This document shows positions 1 to 8,852 of a stretch of 64,000 bases of DNA, piece by piece. Below the pieces are notes generated by a model that saw nothing but the letters and a program-made list of their open reading frames with translations, was not told where the DNA came from and made no database searches. The first letter of the stretch is position 1; every line of letters begins with the position of its first letter. This DNA is from Firmicutes bacterium UBA6806 (GTDB taxonomy: Bacteria > Bacillota > Clostridia > Peptostreptococcales > Acidaminobacteraceae). The stretch lies in NCBI GenBank assembly GCA_002452745.1, contig DKFC01000008.1, positions 57,259 through 121,258 on the forward strand, given 5' to 3'. A program made the translations under genes and the position numbers.

Positions 1-633
1 TTACGATTCTGTAAACATTTTGGGGTTGTCACTCCATTTCAGAAGTGTCTCAAGGCTGGCTTCATCCACATACTTCTTCTCAACGGCAATCGGGAGAAGT
101 GTCTTATAATCGCTCAACGTCTCATACGGAATTTGTTTCTCACTGAAAATTTCATCTACTTGAGCAAAGTTATAACTGAAGATTGCCATCACAGCCATAA
201 CCTTAGCCCCTTCTTCAATAAGCGCTTCACACGCCTTCATGGAGCTGCCTCCAGTGGAGAGCAAGTCCTCAATCAATACGACTTTGCTACCCGGCTTCAT
301 GTAGCCTTCAATTTGTTTGCCCTTGCCATGACCCTTTGGATTGCTCCTGACATAAATCATAGGCAAGTCAAGAATCTGCGCCACCCACGCTGCGTGTGGG
401 ATACCTGCTGTAGCTGTCCCCGCAATCACTTCAACATCGGGATAAAGACTTAAAATCTTATCTGCAAATCCCTTTGCAATTAAATTTCTCACATCGGGAA
501 AACTAATTGTCATTCGATTATCACAATAAACAGGTGACTTAATTCCAGACACCCATGTGAACAATTGATCTTCTCCCACAATTGAAACCGCTTTAATCTC
601 CAGTAGCGCCTTTGCAACTTGCCTTGATAACAT
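1..633 (-). CDS. pyrE: orotate phosphoribosyltransferase
   Basis: Transfers the phosphoribosyl group of PRPP to orotate to give OMP, the fifth step of pyrimidine synthesis, in the cytoplasm. The 210-residue product has the PRPP-binding loop at about residues 118-132 (VVLIEDLLSTGGSS) and the flexible catalytic loop KGHGKGKQIEG at 100-110. Length matches the bacterial family. The stop codon is the first three bases of the window, so the gene is complete. The start follows AGGAGG. No other pyr gene is visible here; others may lie beyond the left edge. Confidence 0.95.
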   Translation of the reverse strand: MLSRQVAKALLEIKAVSIVGEDQLFTWVSGIKSPVYCDNRMTISFPDVRNLIAKGFADKILSLYPDVEVIAGTATAGIPHAAWVAQILDLPMIYVRSNPKGHGKGKQIEGYMKPGSKVVLIEDLLSTGGSSMKACEALIEEGAKVMAVMAIFSYNFAQVDEIFSEKQIPYETLSDYKTLLPIAVEKKYVDEASLETLLKWSDNPKMFTES

Positions 634-694
634 TTCATCCTCCTATTTAAACCCTAATCATCACATTCAATTCAAAATATTATAACACACTCTA

Positions 695-2221
695 TCAGTC
701 AACAGCACCCTCATGGTAATTATTCTTGGCATTCCAAAGTAAAAATTCATGAATCCCATTGTCTTCAAGTGCCTTTATTTGTGCTTCTACCTCAGGTACA
801 CCATAGGAGATATGTCCCTTCACCCATCCAGCTGTAAAATCTTGTATCCAAGGTCGGATTCGAGCTGGCGTCAATACATTTGAGTTTCTCTCAAAGGCAT
901 CTTTAAGCGATCTGTCTATGGTCTCATACGGATACGCATCCGGTACGGAGAGACCAAAGTTGTTAGGACCGTAATGGCTTGGATACATCATCGGACAAAT
1001 ATAGTCAACAACATTGGTTAAGGCCTCCCAGTGCTGTCCAATACCCACATCGTTAATTGCTGTTGCAGCCCAGCCAAACACGTCTGCCGCCACATAAACA
1101 TTATATGGACTCAGTTCCTCATACGCCTTTGTCAAATATTTTTGGATGGTTGCCGCTTGAGATTCGTTGTCCGGATTTCTAAAATCCATTTTGTCTTTAT
1201 TGGAAATCGCCGGGAATCTCACATAGTCAAATTGAATTTCGTTGAAGCCCCACTTTGCCGCTTCTTTTGCAACACCTATGTTGTAATCCCAGAGTTCTCT
1301 GTTGTGAGCAGATGCCCAGATGAGTCCATCAGCATCGCTGTATAAATTTGAAGTTCCCTTATACACAATTGCCTTATCGGGGTTTGCCTTTGCATAGATT
1401 GGTGATTTAAAAGTGACGATTCTGGCGATTAAGTAGATGTCATGTTCTTTTAGCTTATCTACAAATGCCTGCATGTCCTTAATATAGACTCTATCATTTG
1501 CCTTTGGGTTCATTTTCTCAGCAGTCTCTGAGTAAAAGAGCAAAAATCCATTGTCGTCTTTGACATCAATAACCATTGCGTTCAGTTGAGTTCTATCAAG
1601 CAAGTCAATCAGCGCATCCAATTTATCCGTTGCAGCTGAGTTGCCAGTTACGTAGATTCCTTTTACTTCCACAGGAGGATTGTCCTCAAATGATTCATTT
1701 CGCTGAAAAGCACTGTAGTCCACATCTTCATATGGCCTCGCAATTAGATCCATCGGTTGCTTTATCAAATTTGAATACTCGGTATAACCAAGCGTCTCAC
1801 CTTGGAATTTGTCTTGTAACTCCACAAAAGAAATTTGACCTTCCGCATCTTGGATGTATGTTGAAACATAAACTTTATGTCTGGAGTCCAGCTTTCCGAC
1901 TTCTACCTTTCCCTCTTCGTACTTATCGTAGAGAGTTGCTCCCTTTTTACCTGTGTAAAAAGTATTTGACTCGATTAATTCACGGTTTTCTTCTTCCGCT
2001 TTTATACGAGCCTCTTCCTCTGCTTTTTTTCTAGCTTCTTCTTCTGCAATTCTCCTTGCTTCCTCCGCAGCTCGCTGTTCCTCTTCTAACCTGATTTTTT
2101 CCTGTTCTTCCGCCACTTTTTTGTTCTCTACATAAATAGTGTATTGATTGATGCTAAATGCACCAACCAATACAGCTACTATGAGAACCACAGCGAAGAC
2201 CATAATTTTCTTATGCTTCAT
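695..2221 (-). CDS. secreted/membrane-anchored putative glycoside hydrolase (GHL/DUF4015 family)
   Basis: The 508-residue protein has an N-terminal membrane anchor (about residues 7-26), a charged helical stretch of EEARRKAEEE-type repeats (about 30-83) that should form a coiled coil or long helix, a linker, and a C-terminal TIM-barrel-like domain from about 185. Family hallmarks are KGIYVTGNSA, IDVKDDNG, the acidic strand EIQFDYVRFP and PMMYPSHYGP, as in the DUF4015 putative glycosyl hydrolase family. The substrate is unknown; an envelope polysaccharide is an inference from the anchor and from the adjacent L,D-transpeptidase gene. The start follows AGGAG. Confidence 0.8.
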   Translation of the reverse strand: MKHKKIMVFAVVLIVAVLVGAFSINQYTIYVENKKVAEEQEKIRLEEEQRAAEEARRIAEEEARKKAEEEARIKAEEENRELIESNTFYTGKKGATLYDKYEEGKVEVGKLDSRHKVYVSTYIQDAEGQISFVELQDKFQGETLGYTEYSNLIKQPMDLIARPYEDVDYSAFQRNESFEDNPPVEVKGIYVTGNSAATDKLDALIDLLDRTQLNAMVIDVKDDNGFLLFYSETAEKMNPKANDRVYIKDMQAFVDKLKEHDIYLIARIVTFKSPIYAKANPDKAIVYKGTSNLYSDADGLIWASAHNRELWDYNIGVAKEAAKWGFNEIQFDYVRFPAISNKDKMDFRNPDNESQAATIQKYLTKAYEELSPYNVYVAADVFGWAATAINDVGIGQHWEALTNVVDYICPMMYPSHYGPNNFGLSVPDAYPYETIDRSLKDAFERNSNVLTPARIRPWIQDFTAGWVKGHISYGVPEVEAQIKALEDNGIHEFLLWNAKNNYHEGAVD

Positions 2222-2271
2222 CCACGTCTCCTATATGCTTTGATGTCCTTTTAAGTTCCCATTCCCCGCTT

Positions 2272-3717
2272 TTAATCCACGACGATAATCATCGCTTCAT
2301 TGAGTACGATCCAGTTATAGAGAAACTCTGCATGTGAGGTTGGATTTCTAACGCACTTATGCGAGAGAGGAATCGTCCCCAGCGTATACGAGTACTCTAT
2401 AAGACCTGGATCAATTGGTGATCCCACACGTTTTTCCTCGTAAACCGCTTCTTGAAGTAAAACGCCTTGTTCATCATATTCAGCTTCTTTCACAAGTTCC
2501 TGTACGGTGTTCCATTTATAATTTACAGGGAATCCATGCAGATAAGCGCCGCCATTAAATCGAATCGCATAGGGTGCATAACCGTCTAGTTCCTTTGTGA
2601 CATCATCCAGATAGAGGAACTTGTCCTTTTTCTGAATTGCCGCATATGTGCCCGGTACAGTAGGCTCTTTAAATTCAGCCTCCATACCAGTTGTTGCATA
2701 TGAAAGTGATTTCAGATGCCATAAATCATCAGCATATTCATAACTGCTGATATTTTGATTCTTGATATCTACAAAAATCACTTGCTTTAAGTCCTTCACT
2801 TGGTTTTGAAATGAGAGGTACTTTTTAGGAATATAGCCATTTGCCTCGTGGTCAAATACATGAACCTTGTACATGCCATTTTCTGCTCCTAAAACGTCTA
2901 CGATCATGCCATCGGGAAGGTATCTAAACTCACCTTTTCCATCAGAAGTTTCATAGAGTGGTGCAGACTGATCTCTCTGATTGCCAAGTGCATCGAATTT
3001 TTGCCCTTTATAAGAAGGCGCCCATCCGTTTGCATTTTTGTAGTTGCTGATTTTCGCCATATTATCATGATCTTTTAAATAGTCGTCCAATTGATTGATT
3101 TGATCCATTGCCATTCCCAATCGGAATGTTCTAAATCTAACGACTTTCGAATAAATATAGCCTGTTTTAATCTGATCTTTCTCATACCAGTAAACTCGGT
3201 ACCATTCATCGCTATCAGACTTCTTGATATACTGCCCTTTGACTTTTTCAAAAGCATTCATCTTGCTGTAAAAGCCAAGTTGTCTGACCACAGCACTATC
3301 AACAGTTGGCTCTTGCCTGATGTTGACTGCACTGTTTACAGCCACAACATAAAAGTATCCAATATTGTATTGATTGTACTCGATGTTGTCCACATCAATT
3401 CCGTCTGGTTTTTCAAATGAGTAGGATTCAATTAACTCATGTCCTTCATTGTTGTATCGAATGGCCTCTTGACCTTCTGTGTTGCTTTCAGCCGCTGTTT
3501 CTCCAGTGGCCTCTTCTTCGGTGACAGCCGTTTCATCTGCTTCACCAATATTTTCCACAGTGCCCTCAACCGCTTCAGTTATCCCTGCGGTTGTCATGTG
3601 TAAATCTGCGATTTTCATGTCGCTGTCAACAATCTCTCCGGCAAATACCGAACTGATATTTATCGTCATCAGCAACATCAAAACCAATGCAATACGTCTT
3701 ATTTTTTTTACCGTCAT
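2272..3717 (-). CDS. exported SH3-domain protein with divergent L,D-transpeptidase (YkuD-like) domain
   Basis: The 481-residue product has a signal peptide (about 1-26), a low-complexity Glu/Thr/Ala linker, an SH3b-like region near residues 115-200 (AVNSAVNIRQEPTVDS is typical of SH3_3), a second SH3-like segment near 250-300 and a C-terminal YkuD-like domain. The catalytic signature reads S452-H-K-C455-V-R457, where the family normally has SHGCVR, and the upstream His-Gly (H394) lies about 58 residues before it, further than usual. The Cys, His and Arg are kept, so cross-linking of peptidoglycan is plausible but not certain. It lies 51 bp upstream of the GHL gene and may be co-transcribed with it. 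Confidence 0.75.
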   Translation of the reverse strand: MTVKKIRRIALVLMLLMTINISSVFAGEIVDSDMKIADLHMTTAGITEAVEGTVENIGEADETAVTEEEATGETAAESNTEGQEAIRYNNEGHELIESYSFEKPDGIDVDNIEYNQYNIGYFYVVAVNSAVNIRQEPTVDSAVVRQLGFYSKMNAFEKVKGQYIKKSDSDEWYRVYWYEKDQIKTGYIYSKVVRFRTFRLGMAMDQINQLDDYLKDHDNMAKISNYKNANGWAPSYKGQKFDALGNQRDQSAPLYETSDGKGEFRYLPDGMIVDVLGAENGMYKVHVFDHEANGYIPKKYLSFQNQVKDLKQVIFVDIKNQNISSYEYADDLWHLKSLSYATTGMEAEFKEPTVPGTYAAIQKKDKFLYLDDVTKELDGYAPYAIRFNGGAYLHGFPVNYKWNTVQELVKEAEYDEQGVLLQEAVYEEKRVGSPIDPGLIEYSYTLGTIPLSHKCVRNPTSHAEFLYNWIVLNEAMIIVVD

Positions 3718-3823
3718 ACAATCCCCTTCTTTATAGTTGCTAAACTATTTTCTATATATACATTTTGATGTTTTCCTACCTCTATTTTAGCAAATTTAAG
3801 GGTTAAAAACCATCACGGAACCT

Positions 3824-4705
3824 TTACTTTTTCATTACAACTCGGTTGCACAACGTTCCTAGACGCTCTATCTCGCACTTCACCACATCGTTATCCTTCA
3901 GGTATCTCGGCGGATTAAATCCCATGCCGACACCTGACGGCGTTCCCGTTATCATAATATCACCTGGGAGAAGTGTCAGTCCTTTGGAAAAATCCTCTAA
4001 AAGCGTTGGCAAAGAGAAAATCAAGTTATCAGTAACCCCTTCTTGTCTCAATTCCTCGTTGACATAACTCTTGATTTTTAAGCTCGGGGGAAAATCAATT
4101 TCATCCGCGGTTATAATAAATGATCCCATAGCTGTAAAACCATCAAGAGATTTTCCTCGATGCCACTGAATATGCCGGGTTTGCAAATCGCGTGCAGAAT
4201 AGTCGTTAAAAACTGCATATCCAAAGACGACATCTGCTGCATCGGCGGCCTTGACGTCCTTGCATTCTCTTTTGATAATGAGCCCCAGCTCAACTTCATA
4301 GTCTACTTGAGTTGTCACAGAAGAATCCACAACAAGTGGTTTTCCATCCCCTAAAATTTCGCCTACCAGTTTTGAAAAATAGATGGGTTCACTTGGAATT
4401 CCCGTTAAATTAGCAGTTTTACCTTCAAGTTCTCTGGCGTGATCCAAATAGTTTTTGCCAACACAGATTAGATTTCTCACTGGCCTTTTTATGGGGGCTA
4501 TAAATTCGACATCTTTCATCTCAATCCCTTTTGCTTCAGTGAGCTTTCTATGGATTTCCCTTGAAATGTCATCCCAATTTTCTACGAGTTCCTGAAAAGA
4601 TTCCAAGTGTATGCCCAGTATTTTATCTATGGGATACACCTTCTCTTCCTTCACGATGCAATATCCAATATCCACATGGTTCTTTAAACACTTTGCTATT
4701 TTCAT
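3824..4705 (-). CDS. fumarylacetoacetate hydrolase (FAH) family protein
   Basis: The 293-residue cytoplasmic protein belongs to the FAH/2-hydroxyhepta-2,4-diene-1,7-dioate isomerase superfamily, which cleaves or isomerises beta-dicarbonyl acids or decarboxylates oxaloacetate. Visible signatures are NLICVGKNYLDHA, the metal-binding acidic strand VDYEVELGLII, NDYSARDLQ and the closing GDIMITGTPSGVG. The N-terminal 70 residues are the usual variable cap. No aromatic-degradation genes are nearby, so the substrate cannot be named. The start is supported by AGGAGGGC six bases upstream. Confidence 0.88.
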   Translation of the reverse strand: MKIAKCLKNHVDIGYCIVKEEKVYPIDKILGIHLESFQELVENWDDISREIHRKLTEAKGIEMKDVEFIAPIKRPVRNLICVGKNYLDHARELEGKTANLTGIPSEPIYFSKLVGEILGDGKPLVVDSSVTTQVDYEVELGLIIKRECKDVKAADAADVVFGYAVFNDYSARDLQTRHIQWHRGKSLDGFTAMGSFIITADEIDFPPSLKIKSYVNEELRQEGVTDNLIFSLPTLLEDFSKGLTLLPGDIMITGTPSGVGMGFNPPRYLKDNDVVKCEIERLGTLCNRVVMKK

Positions 4706-4839
4706 ATGCCCTCCTAAATCACAATATCATTATCCTATTTGTCCGATAAAATTACAAGATAAATCCGCTAACTCCACAAATTTAGGGTACAATAAATACT
4801 AAGACACAACAATTCTATGAAGCAAGACAGGAGGCCATC

Positions 4840-6240
4840 ATGAAAATAAAATTTCTCGGAGCTGCCGGTCATGTAACCGGCTCCATGTATCTCGTTGAAA
4901 CGGAAACCCTAAAGTTCCTAATTGACTGCGGTCAATTCCAAGGAACACTTGAAGAAGAACAACTTAATTATAAAAACTGGGAATTCGAGGCCAGTCATCT
5001 GGACTTTATTATCTTGACACATGCCCATGTAGATCATTCGGGAAGAATCCCCCTTCTTGTCAAAAAGGGTTTTAACGGCAAAATCTACTGCACCTATCCT
5101 ACGATGCAACTGGCAGACATCCTCCTCAGGGATTCCGGCAAAATACATGAAGCCGAAACCGATTGGGAGAATAAAAAAAGAGAACGTGCTGGACTGGACA
5201 AGGTTTCACCGCTCTTTACAGAAGATGATGCGATTGACGCGATTCAATATTTATACCCATTGGACTATCATCAAAACATTTCAGTTTCCAACCACTTTTC
5301 ATTTGAACTTGTAAATGCTGGCCATTTACTGGGATCTGCTTCTGTTATAATCACCTTTTCAGAAAATGGAGAGTCTAAGAAACTTGTCTTTTCAGGCGAT
5401 CTCGGCAATAGCACAAATTTCTTGCAGGAAAATCCTGAAAAAATCACGGCTGCCAACTACTTGGTGATGGAATCCACCTATGGAAACCGCCTGCATCAAG
5501 ACATCGAAACTAGAACCGATAAACTGGTGGATATCATTGTCGATGCCTACAAAGACGGCGGAACAGTTATTATTCCCTCCTTTGCCGTGGGGAGAACACA
5601 GGAAATTATCTTCGAACTCAATCACTATATCCGCACACATGAAACTGAAAAATCTGAGATTTTAGATCGAATTCCAATTTATGTGGATTCTCCATTGGCA
5701 CTTGACGCAACTTCCATCTACTCTCACAATAGTCAGTATATGAGTGAACTGATTAAAAGCTATGGAGAAAGTCCATTTAAACTCAAGAATCTACATCTGG
5801 TCAACTCAAATGAAGCCTCCATTGCCTTGAACAGAGACAGTTCTCCAAAAGTAATCATCTCTGCAAGCGGCATGTGTGAGGCTGGGCGAGTTAAACATCA
5901 TCTCAAACACAATCTTTGGAAAAGCAGTACACATGTTATTTTCATCGGTTATCAAGCAGAAGAAACCCTTGGCCGTGCCATTAAAGACGGCGCCAAAAAA
6001 GTCCGAATTCTCGATGAAGATATCGCCATAAAAGCTCATATTCACGCCATCTCTGGATTTTCAGGACATGCAGACATGAACCACCTCCTAGAGTGGGCCA
6101 AGTCCATCGAGGGACTTGAAAAAATCTTTATCACCCACGGAGAGGAAGATGCTTCACATTTCTTCAAAGAAAAGCTTTCTGAAATCAAATCCTGTGACAT
6201 TGAAATTCCCAACCTAAATGACTGTTTCGAAATTCTCTAG
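4840..6240 (+). CDS. beta-CASP metallo-beta-lactamase-fold nuclease/hydrolase
   Basis: The 466-residue protein carries the MBL zinc motif H61-A-H63-V-D65-H66, the GDLG strand, and the beta-CASP features ESTYGNRLH, SASGMCEAGRVKHHL (about 345-359), SGFSGHADMNHLLEW and the final His in FITHGEEDA. This is the CPSF73/YSH1-like subgroup found in bacteria; members are RNA exo- or endonucleases, though the bacterial function is mostly untested. It is divergent from the FAH gene and ends in a shared convergent terminator. Start: AGGAGG, then seven bases, then ATG. Confidence 0.88.
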   Translation: MKIKFLGAAGHVTGSMYLVETETLKFLIDCGQFQGTLEEEQLNYKNWEFEASHLDFIILTHAHVDHSGRIPLLVKKGFNGKIYCTYPTMQLADILLRDSGKIHEAETDWENKKRERAGLDKVSPLFTEDDAIDAIQYLYPLDYHQNISVSNHFSFELVNAGHLLGSASVIITFSENGESKKLVFSGDLGNSTNFLQENPEKITAANYLVMESTYGNRLHQDIETRTDKLVDIIVDAYKDGGTVIIPSFAVGRTQEIIFELNHYIRTHETEKSEILDRIPIYVDSPLALDATSIYSHNSQYMSELIKSYGESPFKLKNLHLVNSNEASIALNRDSSPKVIISASGMCEAGRVKHHLKHNLWKSSTHVIFIGYQAEETLGRAIKDGAKKVRILDEDIAIKAHIHAISGFSGHADMNHLLEWAKSIEGLEKIFITHGEEDASHFFKEKLSEIKSCDIEIPNLNDCFEIL

Positions 6241-6248
6241 GCATATTA

Positions 6249-6288
6249 AAAGCCTGCCCACTGCATTTCATGCGGCTGGACAGGCTTT
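6249..6288. terminator. convergent terminator hairpin
   Basis: AAAGCCTG...CAGGCTTT forms the stem between the convergent beta-CASP gene (+) and the membrane protein gene (-). The A-rich left flank and T-run right arm allow use in both directions. Confidence 0.75.
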
Positions 6289-6301
6289 ATGCATATCTGA
6301 T

Positions 6302-6946
6302 TTATTTTTTCTTCTTGCCAATGGTCAAAAGCAATCCCAACGCCATAGATAAAAAAGCTGCTGCCAAAACCCTATACTCTCCTGGGAGCAAAAAGGTAAT
6401 CGTATGCGCAGGTACCCAAAAAAGGGGAACTGTCTTAAATATTACAAACGAGATAAATCCCTTCCAGTCAATTCTGTCAACAACTTGAGCAGAAGTGGGC
6501 TTCACAATTCCCTCGCCATATTTTAGATCTAAATAAGTGTCTGTATATCTGTGAAAAGCCATCATTGTCGGTCCAAAAGTCATATTCATCAGCAAACTTG
6601 TAAAAAATGCAAATGCAAGGGGCATGCCCTTTCCAAAGAGATATCCCTTTTCAATTGCCGCAGTGGTTCCCGCTGCAAAGATTTGAAAAATCAATGTAAT
6701 CACACATCCTAGAAATCCCCAAATGAGAACTCTGTAAACAAATCCTGGCGCTTTTTTAAAGCCGCCTGAATTCAATCTGGTTACAAGCATTTCACCCATT
6801 GTGGCTAGCAGTGCAAACTTCAAAAATCCACCAAGATAAGGATGTGCAGACGTTACGCTGATGAATATCTCATGAGTTGGATTCACCGTAATAAATGCAA
6901 CAAACAACAGCAAAATTGCCCCCCAAATAAAATCACCTTTTTTCAA
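6302..6946 (-). CDS. small polytopic membrane protein, Mpv17/PMP22-like
   Basis: The 214-residue protein has about four or five hydrophobic segments. Its C-terminal part WVPAHTITFLLPGEYRVLAAAF resembles the Mpv17/PMP22 family signature (W...NF..P..R). The match is by eye and only suggestive. The likely start is TTG at 6946, because AGGAGGG sits five bases upstream and no better ATG follows. It appears monocistronic, with no functional context. Confidence 0.6.
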   Translation of the reverse strand: MKKGDFIWGAILLLFVAFITVNPTHEIFISVTSAHPYLGGFLKFALLATMGEMLVTRLNSGGFKKAPGFVYRVLIWGFLGCVITLIFQIFAAGTTAAIEKGYLFGKGMPLAFAFFTSLLMNMTFGPTMMAFHRYTDTYLDLKYGEGIVKPTSAQVVDRIDWKGFISFVIFKTVPLFWVPAHTITFLLPGEYRVLAAAFLSMALGLLLTIGKKKK

Positions 6947-7074
6947 ATTAACCCTCCTATAACTCTAATCTATTCGCCAGTTCAATAAATGGCACATATG
7001 ATATCACTTTCTATTATAGTGGGATTTGCCTTGGGTTTCAACAAAATTAATAAAGATTAAAATTTATGTTGAAG

Positions 7075-8820
7075 TCAATCGTTTGAATCTCTTATATGCT
7101 CATCTTTTAGGAAGTACTTCGACGCCAGTTCGTTGGTAGCCGACAATTTAAAGTTGAGCTTATCAATGAGCATCAGCAAGAATTTATTGCCGAGTATCGG
7201 ATTTTCCTGAATCATTCTTTCAAGCTCAGATTGCTTCATCTCCAAAACCTCAGTATATTCTTCTGCAATTGCATCCACATAGTGATGGTCATTGACCAGT
7301 GTCGTTTCACCAAGCAACCCTTGAGTTGCCACATGGCCTAAGATGACTTCTTCATTGCTCTCATCTCTCTTGGAAATTCGAATACATCCCTTCAGTACAA
7401 TATAAAATGCCTCATTCACATCCCCTTGTCTAAACAGCACTTGATTTTCACGATATCGCTTTGTGGAGACAATATCAATGATTCTTTCAAGTTCTCTGCT
7501 GTCAAACGTATGGAAGAAGGATATTTCCTCAAGTGATTTTTTGATTTCCAATCTGTCCACAGTTACAATTTTATCAATTTCCTGAGCGGCCTTTTGCCTT
7601 GTCAGATTGTTGAGTTCCATCTCATTTCGGATGATGGTTCTGTGGATACCTGTGAGATCAATGACTTTTATCCACATCTTTTGCGCCTCTCTATAAGTCT
7701 CAAATGTATCAAACTTAGGAATTGCCTCGTATTTGCTGAGATAGACGTTTTCGATTGCACCCCTGCAATCGTCAATCTTGCCCTCTGCCAAGTAGTCAAG
7801 CGCAAGCAGAATATTGGTTTTAAAAATCTTATCTTCCAAATCATCGGTTAAGAAATCCCCCGGATATGGCATAAAGTCCTCAGCGGATATCCGCCTCATG
7901 TTGCTGTGCTCCACTTGATTGTCTATCTTTGATTTTTCGTAGAGAAATCTGTAGATATCCTCCCTAGTCCTCTTCCAGATAGGGTGGTGTTTTGGTGGTG
8001 GCAAATGCTTGATATTCAACTTGTTGTCAAGGAAGAAATCAAAGCCGTACATCTTGGCGTTGATTAAGTAGTCAATATCCTCACCACGGGTTACCTTTGG
8101 ATCAAATGGAACAATCCTGAACATGTTTTTATGAATAACCATGAGCCCACCAAAGGCAAATGGCGTTATCTTTATTCTCGGCCCAGATGAGATGATTTTA
8201 TCAAAGGCCTTTGCCTTAGATCCGAATCGATCCCAATAAGTCATCCATGCCTGCATCTCCACATCATCGTAGTACTCATCTTTCTTGTTCAGATAGTACC
8301 CTGCAACCCCGTATATGATAGACCCGAATTTACGCTTGCCGATAAATTCAACTGACATGTCCACAAAGTCAGGTTTCTCAAAGACCTCATCATCATCTAT
8401 CAAAATAACTGAATCCGCACCCAATATCTGTCCAACATACAGACAGATATTTCTCACATTGGAATATCCCTTGATGTTCAAAAGATCCAATTCCTCATTT
8501 AACCCTTCATTTTTGAGAATCTGTTTTATATTCTCGAGGTTCTTCGGTGTAAAGATATAAGACTCCACGCTCAAGTTGGCCTTTTCCACAATCTCCTTTG
8601 TCTTTCGAGATGCCTCCTCAGCAATTTCGTCTGATGTTGGACAGACTGGAATTACCAGCTTAAAGTTCTTGTTGTTCAAAATTTTAATGCTTTCAAGTGT
8701 TCTACCAAGCGTTCCCTCTTCATCAATTGGCGTTGGATGATCGTAAACAGCATCTCCAGGTTTCCACCCTTCCGAACGAGCTCTTTGCCAATAAGTTGGA
8801 ATCACCATTACTATCCTCAT
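7075..8820 (-). CDS. GT-A glycosyltransferase fused to a C-terminal cyclic-nucleotide-binding-like domain
   Basis: The 581-residue protein has a family-2-like glycosyltransferase module in residues 1-300: MVIPTYW at the N terminus, a D-D-D metal/nucleotide-sugar site at 142-144, R-G-E-D at 245-248 as likely catalytic acid region, and a His at 272. Residues 300-425 are helical. Residues 434-555 form a Crp/EPAC-type domain (FYIVLKGCIRI, then GLLGETTL at 501-508). The Arg that binds the cyclic phosphate in true cNMP domains is replaced by the HYVDA segment around Y514, so the ligand may not be cAMP. It is the last gene of a three-gene glycosyltransferase run; RBS AGGAGG. Confidence 0.85.
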   Translation of the reverse strand: MRIVMVIPTYWQRARSEGWKPGDAVYDHPTPIDEEGTLGRTLESIKILNNKNFKLVIPVCPTSDEIAEEASRKTKEIVEKANLSVESYIFTPKNLENIKQILKNEGLNEELDLLNIKGYSNVRNICLYVGQILGADSVILIDDDEVFEKPDFVDMSVEFIGKRKFGSIIYGVAGYYLNKKDEYYDDVEMQAWMTYWDRFGSKAKAFDKIISSGPRIKITPFAFGGLMVIHKNMFRIVPFDPKVTRGEDIDYLINAKMYGFDFFLDNKLNIKHLPPPKHHPIWKRTREDIYRFLYEKSKIDNQVEHSNMRRISAEDFMPYPGDFLTDDLEDKIFKTNILLALDYLAEGKIDDCRGAIENVYLSKYEAIPKFDTFETYREAQKMWIKVIDLTGIHRTIIRNEMELNNLTRQKAAQEIDKIVTVDRLEIKKSLEEISFFHTFDSRELERIIDIVSTKRYRENQVLFRQGDVNEAFYIVLKGCIRISKRDESNEEVILGHVATQGLLGETTLVNDHHYVDAIAEEYTEVLEMKQSELERMIQENPILGNKFLLMLIDKLNFKLSATNELASKYFLKDEHIRDSND

Positions 8821-8852
8821 AATCTGCCTCCTCTATTCTCTCCCCTTCACCA

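Noticed and set aside
1576..2034. 152-codon plus-strand frame inside the GHL/DUF4015 gene
   Set aside because: It lies opposite a well-supported gene, has no good ribosome site and shows no recognisable protein features.
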